Shown here: positions 18,010-26,831 of the stretch, piece after piece
How the letters are laid out: each line of letters begins with the position of its first letter
How positions within the stretch are numbered: position 1 is the first letter of the stretch
Origin: Clostridia bacterium
Lineage (GTDB): Bacteria > Bacillota_A > Clostridia > Monoglobales > Monoglobaceae
NCBI GenBank assembly: GCA_017436135.1
Contig: JAFSDQ010000011.1
Coordinates: 1 to 39,713, forward strand
Direction: 5' to 3'
Length of the DNA stretch: 39,713 bases
Made by a program: the position numbers and the translations under genes
Notes under the pieces: generated by a model
Told to the model about the DNA's origin: nothing
The model's database searches: none
What the model saw: only the letters and a program-made list of their open reading frames with translations

Positions 18010-20278
18010 GGCGGGTTTTTGCTTTGGTGTTGCAAGGGCGGTCAAGATTGCAAATGATTGTTTTGGAATTGAGGGAAGAACCGTAACTTACGGAATGCTC
18101 ATTCACAACAGGGATGTTACGGAGGAGCTTGAGAAAAAGGGGATTTATACAGTTGATTCTATTGACCAGGTGAGGGCAGGGGACAATGTTATTATTCGTG
18201 CCCACGGAATTCCTCAGGCGGAACAGGAAAGAATAGAGGAAAAAGGGGCGAATATTATTGATGCCACCTGTCCTTATGTAAAGAAAATACACAAAATAGT
18301 AAGTGAAGCCTATCAATCGGGAAGAGAGGTTATAATAGTAGGTGACCCAAATCATCCCGAGGTAAAGGGAATAAACGGCTGGTGCTGTGACAAGGGAACT
18401 ATAATAAACTCCGAAAAGGAAATAGAGGAGTTTCTTGAAAAAAAGCCTGAAAAACCTCTTACAGTGGTGGCTCAAACAACAATAAGAAAAGATTTTTTTA
18501 AAAAAATTGAAAATTTTTTAAAAAAACATTTTACAAATGCAGAAATATTTGATACAATATGTAATGCGACCAACGAAAGACAAAGATCGGCAGAGGAACT
18601 TGCAGGCAGAGTCGACTGTATGGTTGTGGTGGGCGGAAGAGAAAGCTCTAATACAAAAAAGCTCTATGAGCTGTGTGTGGAGCATTGCGAGAACACCGTC
18701 TGCGTTGAAAATGCAAAAGAATTAAAAAATTATATAAAAAAGGGGAAAATCCCCGAAACAAAAAATTTATTAGTGGGTATTACCGCGGGGGCATCAACTC
18801 CCGATTCGGTAATCAAGGAGGTCTATTTAACCATGGCGGAAAACAATGAAATGAACTTTGCAGAGGCATTGGAGGAAACCTTAAAGCCTATCAAATCAGG
18901 CGAGGTTGTTAAGGGTGTTGTAATTGGTATTACACCTACAGAGGTACAGGTTGACATCGGCAACAAGTATGACGGTGTTATTCCTTTTGACGAGCTTACA
19001 AGCGACACATCTGTTGATATTAACAGTCTTGTTAAGGTTGGCGAAGAGGTTGATGTTTACGTTGTACACGTAAGCGACAGAGATGGTGTTGTTACACTTT
19101 CTAAAAAGAAGATTGATGCTGTAAAGGGCATGGAAGACATAAAGGTTGCTTTTGAGAACAAGGAAGTTCTTACAGGCCGTGTTGTAGAGTTGGTAAGAGG
19201 CGGCGTAGTTACAATTGTAAATTGCGTTCGTATTTTTATCCCTGCGTCAGAGTGTGCTGAAAGATTTTTGGCAGATCTTGGCGTTCTTCTCGGCACAGAG
19301 CAGAACTTCAGAATTATAAAAATGGATGTTGACAGACGCGGCAGACAGAGAGTTGTAGGCTCTATTAAGGCTGTTGCAAAAGAAGAGAGTGAAAGGGCTG
19401 CTGCTGAATTCTGGGCAAGTGCAGAAGAAGGCAAGCTCTACAAGGGTGTTGTTAAATCCCTTACTTCTTTTGGTGCTTTTGTTGATATTGGCGGCGTAGA
19501 TGGCTTGATTCACGTTTCAGAGCTTTCTCCTGTTAGAATTTCACATCCGTCAGAGGTTATAAGTGTTGGCGACGAGATTGAAGTTTATATCAAGGAAATG
19601 AACAAGGAAGAGAACAAGATTTCTCTTGTTAAAGAGCTTAAAGAGCAGAAAGCAGAGCAGTTCTGGGCAGAGGCTGAAATTAACAAGCAGTACAAGGGTA
19701 TTGTTAAATCCCTTACATCCTTTGGTGCATTTGTTGACCTTGGCGGTGTAGACGGTCTTGTTCACATTTCAGAGCTTTCATGGCAGAGAATTAAGCATCC
19801 GTCAGAAATCGTTAAGGTTGGTGACGAGCTTGAGGTTTATATAAAGGATATAAACAAGGAAACAGGCAAGATTTCTCTTGGCTACAAGAAGGAAGAGGAT
19901 AGTCCCTGGGTTAAGGCTACAGCAGAGCTCAATGTTGGGGATGTTATCAAGTGTAAGATTGTTCGTATCTTGCCCTTTGGTGCATTTGCAGAGGTTGCTC
20001 CTTTTGTAGATGGTCTTATCCACATTTCTCAAATTTCCAATGAGAGAATCGGTAAACCCTCTGACGTTCTTGCTATCGGTGACGAGGTAGAAGCACAGGT
20101 TGTTGAAATAAACAACGACACAAAGCAAATCGGTCTTTCAATGAAGGCGCTTATGGCACCTGTTGAAGAACCCGAGGTTGCTCAAGAGGAGGAGGCTCCT
20201 GTTTCATACACAGAAGAGAGCTCATTTACTCTTGGAGATATTCTTGATGCGGCAGAAGAAGCTGCTACTGAAGAATAA
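17987..20278 (+). CDS. ispH: fusion of HMB-PP reductase (IspH) and ribosomal protein S1-like repeats
   Basis: The N-terminal 285 residues are IspH, the 4Fe-4S enzyme that makes IPP and DMAPP at the end of the MEP pathway. The three cluster cysteines are C12, C95 and C192, and H40, H73 and HPEVKG near residue 123 are present. A short linker leads to five S1 (OB-fold) repeats. The third and fourth are near-identical in their cores (KSLTSFGAFVD.GGVDGL) and the second is the most degenerate. S1 repeats bind mRNA in the 30S subunit, or may act as a separate RNA-binding module. The fusion is known in Clostridia; the 763-residue length fits. It overlaps plsC by 23 bp. It ends with an acidic tail. 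Confidence 0.95.
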   Translation: MRAEIASKAGFCFGVARAVKIANDCFGIEGRTVTYGMLIHNRDVTEELEKKGIYTVDSIDQVRAGDNVIIRAHGIPQAEQERIEEKGANIIDATCPYVKKIHKIVSEAYQSGREVIIVGDPNHPEVKGINGWCCDKGTIINSEKEIEEFLEKKPEKPLTVVAQTTIRKDFFKKIENFLKKHFTNAEIFDTICNATNERQRSAEELAGRVDCMVVVGGRESSNTKKLYELCVEHCENTVCVENAKELKNYIKKGKIPETKNLLVGITAGASTPDSVIKEVYLTMAENNEMNFAEALEETLKPIKSGEVVKGVVIGITPTEVQVDIGNKYDGVIPFDELTSDTSVDINSLVKVGEEVDVYVVHVSDRDGVVTLSKKKIDAVKGMEDIKVAFENKEVLTGRVVELVRGGVVTIVNCVRIFIPASECAERFLADLGVLLGTEQNFRIIKMDVDRRGRQRVVGSIKAVAKEESERAAAEFWASAEEGKLYKGVVKSLTSFGAFVDIGGVDGLIHVSELSPVRISHPSEVISVGDEIEVYIKEMNKEENKISLVKELKEQKAEQFWAEAEINKQYKGIVKSLTSFGAFVDLGGVDGLVHISELSWQRIKHPSEIVKVGDELEVYIKDINKETGKISLGYKKEEDSPWVKATAELNVGDVIKCKIVRILPFGAFAEVAPFVDGLIHISQISNERIGKPSDVLAIGDEVEAQVVEINNDTKQIGLSMKALMAPVEEPEVAQEEEAPVSYTEESSFTLGDILDAAEEAATEE

Positions 20279-20295
20279 TTTATAAGAATTTTGTG

Positions 20296-20323
20296 CGCCG
20301 CTCTCTGTGGAGGGCGGCGTTTG
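20296..20323 (+). terminator. probable terminator after ispH-S1
   Basis: A GC-rich 10-bp stem, 20296-20305 with 20310-20319 (one wobble), has loop TGTG. The T-tract after it is short and interrupted (TTTGACCTTTG), so termination may be partial. Confidence 0.6.
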
Positions 20324-20354
20324 ACCTTTGTATCCAAAAATAGGGGCGATAGTT

Positions 20355-21740
20355 ATGACAATTCAGGAATTTAAAAATAGTGTAAGGGACAAAAAAATTG
20401 CAGTAGTGGGCATAGGTGTAAGTAATTTGCCCCTTGTCCGTATGCTTGCAGACTGTGGAGCAAGACTTTGCGTCCACGATAAAAGAACCAAAGATGCCCT
20501 TGGAGAGGTGTATGACGAGCTAAAAGGGCTTAATGTTCAGATGGTGCTGGGGGAGGAATATCTTGACAAAATTTCCGAGAATACCTATATGGTATTTAAA
20601 ACTCCGGGAATAAGATATGATGTACCTGCTCTTTTAGACGCGGCAGAAAAGGGTGCCATTATTACATCGGAAATGGAGCTGTTTTTCGAAACCTGTCCCA
20701 CAAAAATTATTGCAGTAACAGGAAGTGACGGTAAGACTACAACCACAAGCCTTATACACGATATGTTGAGCCGTGCAGGGTACACCTGTCACCTTGGAGG
20801 CAACATAGGACACCCCCTTGTTGCAGAGGTGGAGAATATGAATAAGGACGATATTTCTGTGGTTGAGCTTTCAAGCTTTCAGCTTCATACAATGAAGAAA
20901 AGCGCAGATATTGCGGTTATAACAAATGTTACCCCAAATCACCTTGACTGGCATACTGATTTTGAGGAATATGCCAATTCAAAGCGGGCTGTGTTTGAAT
21001 ATCAAAAGGCAGATGGAAGGGTGGTTCTGAATTTTGAAAATGACATCACCCGTGGCTTTGGAGAGGGAAAAAATGGGGCGGTATATTTCAGCTCCAAATC
21101 AAGTCTTGAAAACGGATATTGCCTTAAGGATAATAAAATAGTAAAATACGAAAACGGACAGATTAAGCGGGAGATTTTGGATATTGATACCATATATATC
21201 CCGGGTATGCACAATGTAGAAAATTATATGGCGGCAATCGGTGCGACAGAGGGCTTGGTAAGTGATGAGATTATCAGGGAAACGGCAGTTGGTTTCACGG
21301 GAGTTCCTCATCGTATAGAATTTGTTCGTGAGTATAAGGGTGTTAAGTATTATAACGATTCTATCGCAAGCAGCCCTGCAAGAACGACGGCAGGCCTTGT
21401 GTCCTTTGGGGGCAAAAAGGTTATCCTGATTGCGGGTGGTTACGATAAAAAGATACCCTTTGATGATTTTGGCGAGGTAGTAAATGACTATGCAGAAAAG
21501 CTTGTGCTGGTAGGGGCTACTTCCGAGAAAATCTACAGTGCAGTAACTTCTGCAAAAAATTATGCAGATTTACCTATATACAAATGCAATGATTTTAAAG
21601 AGGCAGTAGAAAAGGCAAGAGATGTGGCAAGGCCCGGGGATATAGTAATTTTGTCACCTGCCTGTGCAAGCTTTGACCTGTTTAAAAACTTCGAAATACG
21701 AGGGAATTGCTTTAAAGAAATTGTAAAAAATTTTAATTAA
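20355..21740 (+). CDS. murD: UDP-N-acetylmuramoylalanine--D-glutamate ligase
   Basis: MurD adds D-glutamate to UDP-MurNAc-L-Ala in the cytoplasmic stage of peptidoglycan synthesis. The 461-residue product has an N-terminal Rossmann-like domain (VVGIGVSNLPLVRML). Its ATP-binding loop is GSDGKTTTTSL near residue 110, and it has ELSSFQLHTM, TNVTPNHLDWH (with the family His), PHRIEFV and NDSIASSPARTTA. ATG 20355 follows AGGGGCG; the in-frame upstream ATG at 20328 lacks a site. The gene is apart from the usual dcw cluster, standing alone between the ispH fusion and a secreted protein. No other mur gene is in the window. Confidence 0.95.
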   Translation: MTIQEFKNSVRDKKIAVVGIGVSNLPLVRMLADCGARLCVHDKRTKDALGEVYDELKGLNVQMVLGEEYLDKISENTYMVFKTPGIRYDVPALLDAAEKGAIITSEMELFFETCPTKIIAVTGSDGKTTTTSLIHDMLSRAGYTCHLGGNIGHPLVAEVENMNKDDISVVELSSFQLHTMKKSADIAVITNVTPNHLDWHTDFEEYANSKRAVFEYQKADGRVVLNFENDITRGFGEGKNGAVYFSSKSSLENGYCLKDNKIVKYENGQIKREILDIDTIYIPGMHNVENYMAAIGATEGLVSDEIIRETAVGFTGVPHRIEFVREYKGVKYYNDSIASSPARTTAGLVSFGGKKVILIAGGYDKKIPFDDFGEVVNDYAEKLVLVGATSEKIYSAVTSAKNYADLPIYKCNDFKEAVEKARDVARPGDIVILSPACASFDLFKNFEIRGNCFKEIVKNFN

Positions 21741-21764
21741 ATTATATAGAAAAGGACGAGTGTT

Positions 21765-23252
21765 ATGAAAAGATTAGTTGCAATTGCAGTTGTGGTTACT
21801 ATGTTAATGTCATTTATGACATTTACCACAGTAAGTGCGGAGAATACAAACCTTGAGAATATGATTAAGGCTTGTAACGTTCAAATACCCAGAGCAAATG
21901 TAAAAATGAATGCCATTATGACTGTAAATGGCGGGTTGTGTGATTATATCGGAGTGCCGACGGGACAGCTTGCAGAGTTTATTTACAATATAGATTATGT
22001 AAGCAATCAGGAGCTTACAAAGGTTGATATGGCGGGAAACTTTACAATCAGTGCTCCGAAGCTTGTGCCTCAACCTATCAGCTTTGATATGTGGGCAAAG
22101 GAAGATGCAACCAACATTGATAATATTCAATTTTTCATGATTTTGAGAATAGCGGATTTTCTCCGTCAACAGGCAGATGTAAGTCAGGAATATATTTATA
22201 TGGACTTTACCCAGATTCCCGGCTTTGAAGAAATGATGAAGTTTGCCCTCACTATGGATGAGGCAGAGCTTGAACAGCTTATTAAAATGCTGACAGATGC
22301 ATTGAATGAGTACCTTGGTGCGGATGTTATTGCTTTGCTTGAACAAAAAATACTTGGTATCATTGATGATATAAATGTTGAATATGCAGGGGGCAAGTAT
22401 AGCTTGATTATGGGCGATGCCCAGCTCAAAGAGCTGTATGGGGCGCTGTTTGGCGTTTTGTTTGACCTTATTGAAACAATGGCTGAAAAAGAAGGCGTTG
22501 AGGTTCCCCAAGAATATTATACAGGTAAGGCAGAGCTTATGGAAGCTGGCAGAAAAATAGCCGCTGTTCAGATTTTTGATAACACAAGAGGTTTTGTGGT
22601 AGAGGTTGCCGAGGACGGAAGCTTTGTTCACACAGAGGTCAACATTGTTGCAAATTATTATGATATAGTGGCTGCAGTAGACCCCGCATCTATTCAGGGT
22701 ATGCCTGCAAATTTCCGTGATATGCTTGGTTTAAATCTTTCTGTTTCGGCAGACGCTGCAGTTACCCCTCTTTCAGAGGATTATCAGATTACTTTCCCGG
22801 AGCTTACCGATGGAAACACAATAGATGCAACAGAACAGTATGCTCCTTTAAAGGAAGAAATGAAATTTGAATCGGCAGCTGTAGAGATAGAATATAACGG
22901 AGAGAAAGTTTCTCTGGAGAATATTCCTGTTTTATATGAGGACAGAACCTTTGTTCCTCTTCGTGAGCTTGCAAATACTTTTGGTATAGGTGACGAAAAT
23001 ATTCACTATGACGAAGCTACACAAAAGGTAACAATCAAAAACGAAGATGTGGAAATTGTTATGTATATAGGAAGCACAATGACATTTGTAAATGGACAAA
23101 TGATGACATTGGATGTTCCTGCTTTTACCAACAATGACAGAACATATATTCCTGTTCGCTTTGTGTCAGAGATGTTTAATAAGAAGGTTGACTATGTTGA
23201 CCTTAATGCAACAGGACAAGGAAACGGTATAGTGGTTATGATAAACGACTAA
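21765..23252 (+). CDS. secreted protein with copper amine oxidase N-terminal-like stalk domain
   Basis: The 495-residue product has a signal peptide ending near residue 25 (TVSA-EN). A central domain of about 330 residues has no recognised family; it is rich in acidic and hydrophobic stretches and resembles LppX/DUF6612-type secreted lipocalin-like proteins only in general layout. The C-terminal 120 residues form the Cu_amine_oxidN1-like repeat: PVLYEDRTFVPLRELANTFG and then NNDRTYIPVRFVSEMF. These stalk domains are common in clostridial surface proteins and may bind wall or other proteins. They do not imply copper or amine oxidase activity. AAAAGGACGAG before ATG 21765 serves as ribosome binding site, 24 bp downstream of murD. 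Confidence 0.83.
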   Translation: MKRLVAIAVVVTMLMSFMTFTTVSAENTNLENMIKACNVQIPRANVKMNAIMTVNGGLCDYIGVPTGQLAEFIYNIDYVSNQELTKVDMAGNFTISAPKLVPQPISFDMWAKEDATNIDNIQFFMILRIADFLRQQADVSQEYIYMDFTQIPGFEEMMKFALTMDEAELEQLIKMLTDALNEYLGADVIALLEQKILGIIDDINVEYAGGKYSLIMGDAQLKELYGALFGVLFDLIETMAEKEGVEVPQEYYTGKAELMEAGRKIAAVQIFDNTRGFVVEVAEDGSFVHTEVNIVANYYDIVAAVDPASIQGMPANFRDMLGLNLSVSADAAVTPLSEDYQITFPELTDGNTIDATEQYAPLKEEMKFESAAVEIEYNGEKVSLENIPVLYEDRTFVPLRELANTFGIGDENIHYDEATQKVTIKNEDVEIVMYIGSTMTFVNGQMMTLDVPAFTNNDRTYIPVRFVSEMFNKKVDYVDLNATGQGNGIVVMIND

Positions 23253-23257
23253 AATTG

Positions 23258-23284
23258 AGAGCCTCGCATATTATGTGAGGCTCT
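23258..23284 (+). terminator. hairpin after the secreted stalk protein gene
   Basis: A 12-bp stem, 23258-23269 with 23273-23284 (one wobble), lies just after the stop codon. It lacks a real T-run, so it may only partly separate this gene from the following operon. Confidence 0.55.
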
Positions 23285-23304
23285 TGGTAAAATATTGATA
23301 GGCG

Positions 23305-23844
23305 GTGGAGAAGATAAGCAGAAACAATATAAAGGATATGGTGCTTGCGGCTGTATTTCTTGCCCTTGGTATGGTATTGCCCTTATTTACGTCACAAATA
23401 AAGGAAATCGGAGATACACTTTTGCCCATGCACTTTGCGGTTTTACTCTGCGGACTTGTTTGCGGATGGAAATACGGCCTTGCTGTAGGCTTTACCTTGC
23501 CCTTTCTGCGCTCGGTAATCTTTGGTATGCCGCCATTATATCCAAACGCAATATGGATGTCCCTGGAGATTGCCACCTATGGGTTGGTTTCGGGACTTGT
23601 ATACTCAAGGCTCCCGGGGAACAAAATCAGGAGTGTATATATATCCCTGATTTGCGGAATGATAACGGGACGAATTGTGTGGGGACTTGCAAAGGCGGTA
23701 CTTCTGGGGCTTGCAGACAAGCCGTTTACTTTTGGGATGTTTGTTGCCCAGGGGATAACGGATGCTGTCCCGGGTATTGTGATACAGCTTTTGGTGATAC
23801 CAATAATAGTAAAAATGCTACAGAAGCAAGGGGGAGAAAAATGA
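23305..23844 (+). CDS. ECF transporter S component (substrate unknown)
   Basis: The 179-residue protein has about five to six hydrophobic segments and the typical S-component N-terminus with an early helix rich in small residues (MVLAAVFLALGMVLP). It also has the loop GDTLLPMHFAVLLCGLVCGW. S components bind a vitamin or metal with high affinity and dock on shared EcfA/A'/T modules, which are not encoded here. GTG 23305 is the most upstream likely start; an ATG at 23338 is possible but its ribosome binding site spacing is short. The stop TGA overlaps the larA ATG (ATGA). The coupling with larA suggests a substrate linked to that enzyme. Substrate not readable from sequence. Confidence 0.82.
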   Translation: MEKISRNNIKDMVLAAVFLALGMVLPLFTSQIKEIGDTLLPMHFAVLLCGLVCGWKYGLAVGFTLPFLRSVIFGMPPLYPNAIWMSLEIATYGLVSGLVYSRLPGNKIRSVYISLICGMITGRIVWGLAKAVLLGLADKPFTFGMFVAQGITDAVPGIVIQLLVIPIIVKMLQKQGGEK

Positions 23845-25115
23845 AAAATGTAGTTTTTCCTTACGGAAAAGAGAAGATAAGCTATAGCTTTGACGAAAGT
23901 GAGTTGGCAGGAATTCTCACCTCTGAAATAGAGAATTATAAACCCGCAGGGGGCGAATGTGAGCTTGTGGAGAGGGCGCTTGCAAACCCCATAGGCTCGG
24001 CACCCTTGAGAGAGCTTGCAAAAAGCAAGAACAAGGTTGTAATTATTGCAAGCGACCATACACGGCCTGTGCCAAGCAAGGTCATTATGCCCTATATGCT
24101 CCGTGAAATAAGAGAGGGAAATCCTGATGCGGATATAACCATTCTTATTGCGACGGGTTGTCACAGAGGCACAACAAAGGAGGAGCTTGTTTCCAAATTT
24201 GGTGAAGAGATTGTGGCAAGAGAGAAGATATATATTCACGATTGCGACGACAGAGAAAAGCTTATCAATGTGGGAACGCTTCCATCAGGGGGCGAATGTG
24301 AGATAAATTCCATTGCTATAGAGGCAGATTTGCTTGTAGCAGAGGGCTTCATAGAGCCCCACCTTTTCGCAGGCTTTTCAGGCGGCAGAAAGAGTGTTCT
24401 GCCGGGAATTGCATCACGGAAAACGGTTCTTGCAAACCATTGCTCGGAATTTATAAACAGCCCCTGCGCCAGAACAGGAATCCTTGAAAACAATCCTGTT
24501 CATAAGGATATGCTGTGGGCGGCAAAGCATGCAAAGCTGTGCTTTATAGTAAATGTGGTACTGAATGCCGAAAAGAAAGTAATATATGCTGTGGCTGGAG
24601 ATACAGAGGCTGCACACAAGGCAGGGACGGACTTTTTGTCAAAGCTTTGCGGTGCAAAGGCGGCAGAAGCGGATATAGCGGTGACTACAAACGGGGGTTA
24701 TCCTCTTGACCAGAATGTATATCAGGCGGTAAAGGGAATGACAGCGGCAGAAGCTACAGTAAAGGACGGCGGTGTAATAATTATGCTGTCAGCATCCTCT
24801 GACGGTACAGGAAGCGACCACTTCTATCATCAGCTCATTGACGGGGATGACCTTAACAAAACCATGGCGGAATTTCTTGGCCGCGGCAGAGGAGAAACCG
24901 TGCCTGACCAGTGGCAAGCCCAGATTTTGGTGAGAATTCTTTTAAAAGCTACTGTTATTTATGTGTCTGAAATGGAAGATGAAATGATAGAAAAAATGCA
25001 CATGATACCGGCGAATTCTCTTGATGAGGCAATTTTAAAGGCGAAGGCAATTGTAAAAAATAATAATCCTAAAATTACTGCCATTCCTGATGGTATAGCA
25101 GTAATGGTAAGATAA
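23841..25115 (+). CDS. larA: nickel-dependent lactate racemase family protein (LarA)
   Basis: LarA interconverts D- and L-lactate, and relatives racemise or epimerise other 2-hydroxyacids, using a nickel-pincer cofactor made by LarB, LarC and LarE. The 424-residue product carries R75 (SDHTR), H108 (GCHRG), H174 (EPHLFAG), K184 (GGRKS), H200 (LANH), K298 (AVKG) and W358. As I recall them, these match the positions of the functional residues in Lactiplantibacillus plantarum LarA, including the cofactor-bearing Lys184. ATG 23841 follows GGGGGAG and overlaps the stop of the S-component gene. LarB, LarC and LarE are not in the window. Lactate itself is plausible, but LarA homologs with other substrates exist. 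Confidence 0.9.
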   Translation: MKNVVFPYGKEKISYSFDESELAGILTSEIENYKPAGGECELVERALANPIGSAPLRELAKSKNKVVIIASDHTRPVPSKVIMPYMLREIREGNPDADITILIATGCHRGTTKEELVSKFGEEIVAREKIYIHDCDDREKLINVGTLPSGGECEINSIAIEADLLVAEGFIEPHLFAGFSGGRKSVLPGIASRKTVLANHCSEFINSPCARTGILENNPVHKDMLWAAKHAKLCFIVNVVLNAEKKVIYAVAGDTEAAHKAGTDFLSKLCGAKAAEADIAVTTNGGYPLDQNVYQAVKGMTAAEATVKDGGVIIMLSASSDGTGSDHFYHQLIDGDDLNKTMAEFLGRGRGETVPDQWQAQILVRILLKATVIYVSEMEDEMIEKMHMIPANSLDEAILKAKAIVKNNNPKITAIPDGIAVMVR

Positions 25116-25127
25116 AGGAGAAGAAAG

Positions 25128-25571
25128 ATGATAATAGACACATTTGAGAATATAAAAAACTATGAGGGATGTAAAAGAGTGTACCAGGCGCTTGAGTTTG
25201 CGGCAGGGACCGATTTTATGAGTATGGACCTTGGCAGATACGAGATAGACGGGGACAATATCTTCTATATGGTACAGGAATATGACTCCAAGGAATACAA
25301 AAATGTATCAGAGTCACACGATAAGTATATTGATATTCAGTTCCTTGTATCAGGGGAGGAGATTGTGGGTTATGCACCCAGAAGCTGTGAGAAGAAGCTT
25401 TTGGAGGAAAATCCTGATTCTGACTATTGTCTGTATGAATGTGATGTGGAGTTTGTGGGATTGAAGCCGGGCAACTTTGCGGTGTTCTTCCCCAATGACA
25501 TACATTCCCCGGGGGTAATGAAGGAAAAGCCTGTAAAGTGCCGCAAGGTAGTTATGAAAATAAAAGCGTAA
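25128..25571 (+). CDS. YhcH/YjgK/YiaL family protein (DUF386, cupin-like)
   Basis: The 147-residue product belongs to the YhcH/EbgC family: YEIDGDNIFYMVQEYDSKE, ESHDKYIDIQFLVSGEE, and FAVFFPNDIHSPGVM with the metal-binding His and acidic residues. Family members occur in sialic acid and beta-galactoside operons, and some act as sugar mutarotase-like or lyase-like accessory proteins. AAAGGAG precedes ATG 25128, 12 bp after larA. The context with LarA points to hydroxyacid or sugar-acid handling, but the biochemical role of this copy is unknown. Confidence 0.87.
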   Translation: MIIDTFENIKNYEGCKRVYQALEFAAGTDFMSMDLGRYEIDGDNIFYMVQEYDSKEYKNVSESHDKYIDIQFLVSGEEIVGYAPRSCEKKLLEENPDSDYCLYECDVEFVGLKPGNFAVFFPNDIHSPGVMKEKPVKCRKVVMKIKA

Positions 25572-25583
25572 GGGGCTGATATT

Positions 25584-26831
25584 ATGCAGGAATTGATAGA
25601 AAAGGGCAAGCTTGCAAAGTCTGCGGCGGTCAAACTGTCCTTGCTCTCTTCCCAGGATAAAAACAAGGCTTTGAGGGGGATTGCAAAGGCGCTGCGTGAT
25701 AACGCAGAATACATAATAGGCGAGAACGCAAAGGATATAGAAAACGGGCGCAGAAACAATATGAAGGAAGGCTTGCTTGACAGACTTATGCTCAATGTCT
25801 CCAGAATAAATGCAATGGCAGAGGGAATAGAGCAGATTGCTGACCTTTCTGACCCTGTTGGAGAGGTTGTATGTCAGACAGAGCGGCCAAACGGGCTGAA
25901 CATCAGCCGTGTAAGAGTGCCTCTTGGTGTAATAGGGATAATATACGAAGCAAGACCAAATGTAACTGCAGATGCTGCAGGACTTTGTATAAAAGCGGGG
26001 AATGCAGTAATTCTTCGTGGAGGCAAGGAAGCCATAATGTCAAATATGGCTATTGCCAAGGTTATGCAAAGGGCAGGACTGGAAAATGGCTTGCCCCAGG
26101 GAAGTATAAATCTTGTGGAGGACACAAGCCGTGAGAGCGCAACGGCTCTTATGAAGCTTAACGATTACCTTGATGTTATTATTCCAAGAGGAGGAGCGGG
26201 ACTTATTCGTTCTGTTGTGGAAAATGCCACAGTGCCGTCAATAGAAACAGGTACGGGCAACTGCCATGTTTTTGTGGATAAAAGTGCAGATTTGGAAATG
26301 GCAAAAAATATTGTTATCAACGCAAAAACCCAGCGCCCCTCTGTTTGCAACGCAGAGGAGAAGCTCCTTGTGCATAAGGAAATAGCAAAAGAGTTTTTGG
26401 GTATAATTGTTCCCGAATTACAAAAAAGAGGAGTAGAAATAGTTGGGGACGACTATGTTTGCAAAATGTTTGAAAATGTCACCCCTGCCACAGAAGAGGA
26501 TTGGGGGACTGAATATCTTGACCTGAAAATAGGGGTAAAGGTTATGGACAGTCTTGAGGATGCAATAGAGCACATAAATAAATACAACAGCCGTCATTCC
26601 GAGGCAATTGTCACAGAGGACAGCTTATCGGGAAAGAAATTTCTTGAGGAAATTGATGCGGCTGCTGTATATGTAAATGCATCCACCCGCTTTACCGATG
26701 GCTTTGAATTCGGCTTTGGTGCAGAAATCGGTATAAGTACCCAAAAAATTCATGCAAGAGGACCCATGGGTCTTGAGGCGCTGACCACAACCAAGTATGT
26801 TATAAAGGGAAATGGTCAAATCAGGGGGTAA
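25584..26831 (+). CDS. proA: glutamate-5-semialdehyde dehydrogenase
   Basis: ProA reduces gamma-glutamyl phosphate to glutamate semialdehyde with NADPH in proline synthesis. The 415-residue product is full length. It has the cofactor region IGIIYEARPNVTADAAGLCIKAGNAVILRGG, the catalytic cysteine in RPSVCNAEEKLLV near residue 255, and the C-terminal HARGPMGLEALTTTKYV. It is 12 bp after yhcH in the same direction. proB is not adjacent, which is unusual. The 3' end overlaps the convergent yqfD stop region by 11 bp. Confidence 0.96.
   Translation: MQELIEKGKLAKSAAVKLSLLSSQDKNKALRGIAKALRDNAEYIIGENAKDIENGRRNNMKEGLLDRLMLNVSRINAMAEGIEQIADLSDPVGEVVCQTERPNGLNISRVRVPLGVIGIIYEARPNVTADAAGLCIKAGNAVILRGGKEAIMSNMAIAKVMQRAGLENGLPQGSINLVEDTSRESATALMKLNDYLDVIIPRGGAGLIRSVVENATVPSIETGTGNCHVFVDKSADLEMAKNIVINAKTQRPSVCNAEEKLLVHKEIAKEFLGIIVPELQKRGVEIVGDDYVCKMFENVTPATEEDWGTEYLDLKIGVKVMDSLEDAIEHINKYNSRHSEAIVTEDSLSGKKFLEEIDAAAVYVNASTRFTDGFEFGFGAEIGISTQKIHARGPMGLEALTTTKYVIKGNGQIRG

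Noticed and set aside
21810..22631. 273-codon open frame on the minus strand opposite the stalk-protein gene
   Set aside because: It lies wholly antisense to a gene with a signal peptide and recognisable domain, has no ribosome binding site or family similarity, and has the composition of an antisense shadow.
21765..23252. Copper amine oxidase enzyme
   Set aside because: Only the N-terminal stalk-like domain of that family is present; the catalytic domain and topaquinone site are absent.
23295..23840. Long N-terminal extension of the LarA frame
   Set aside because: It runs out of frame over the ECF S-component gene. ATG 23841 with its ribosome binding site gives exactly the family length and residue numbering.
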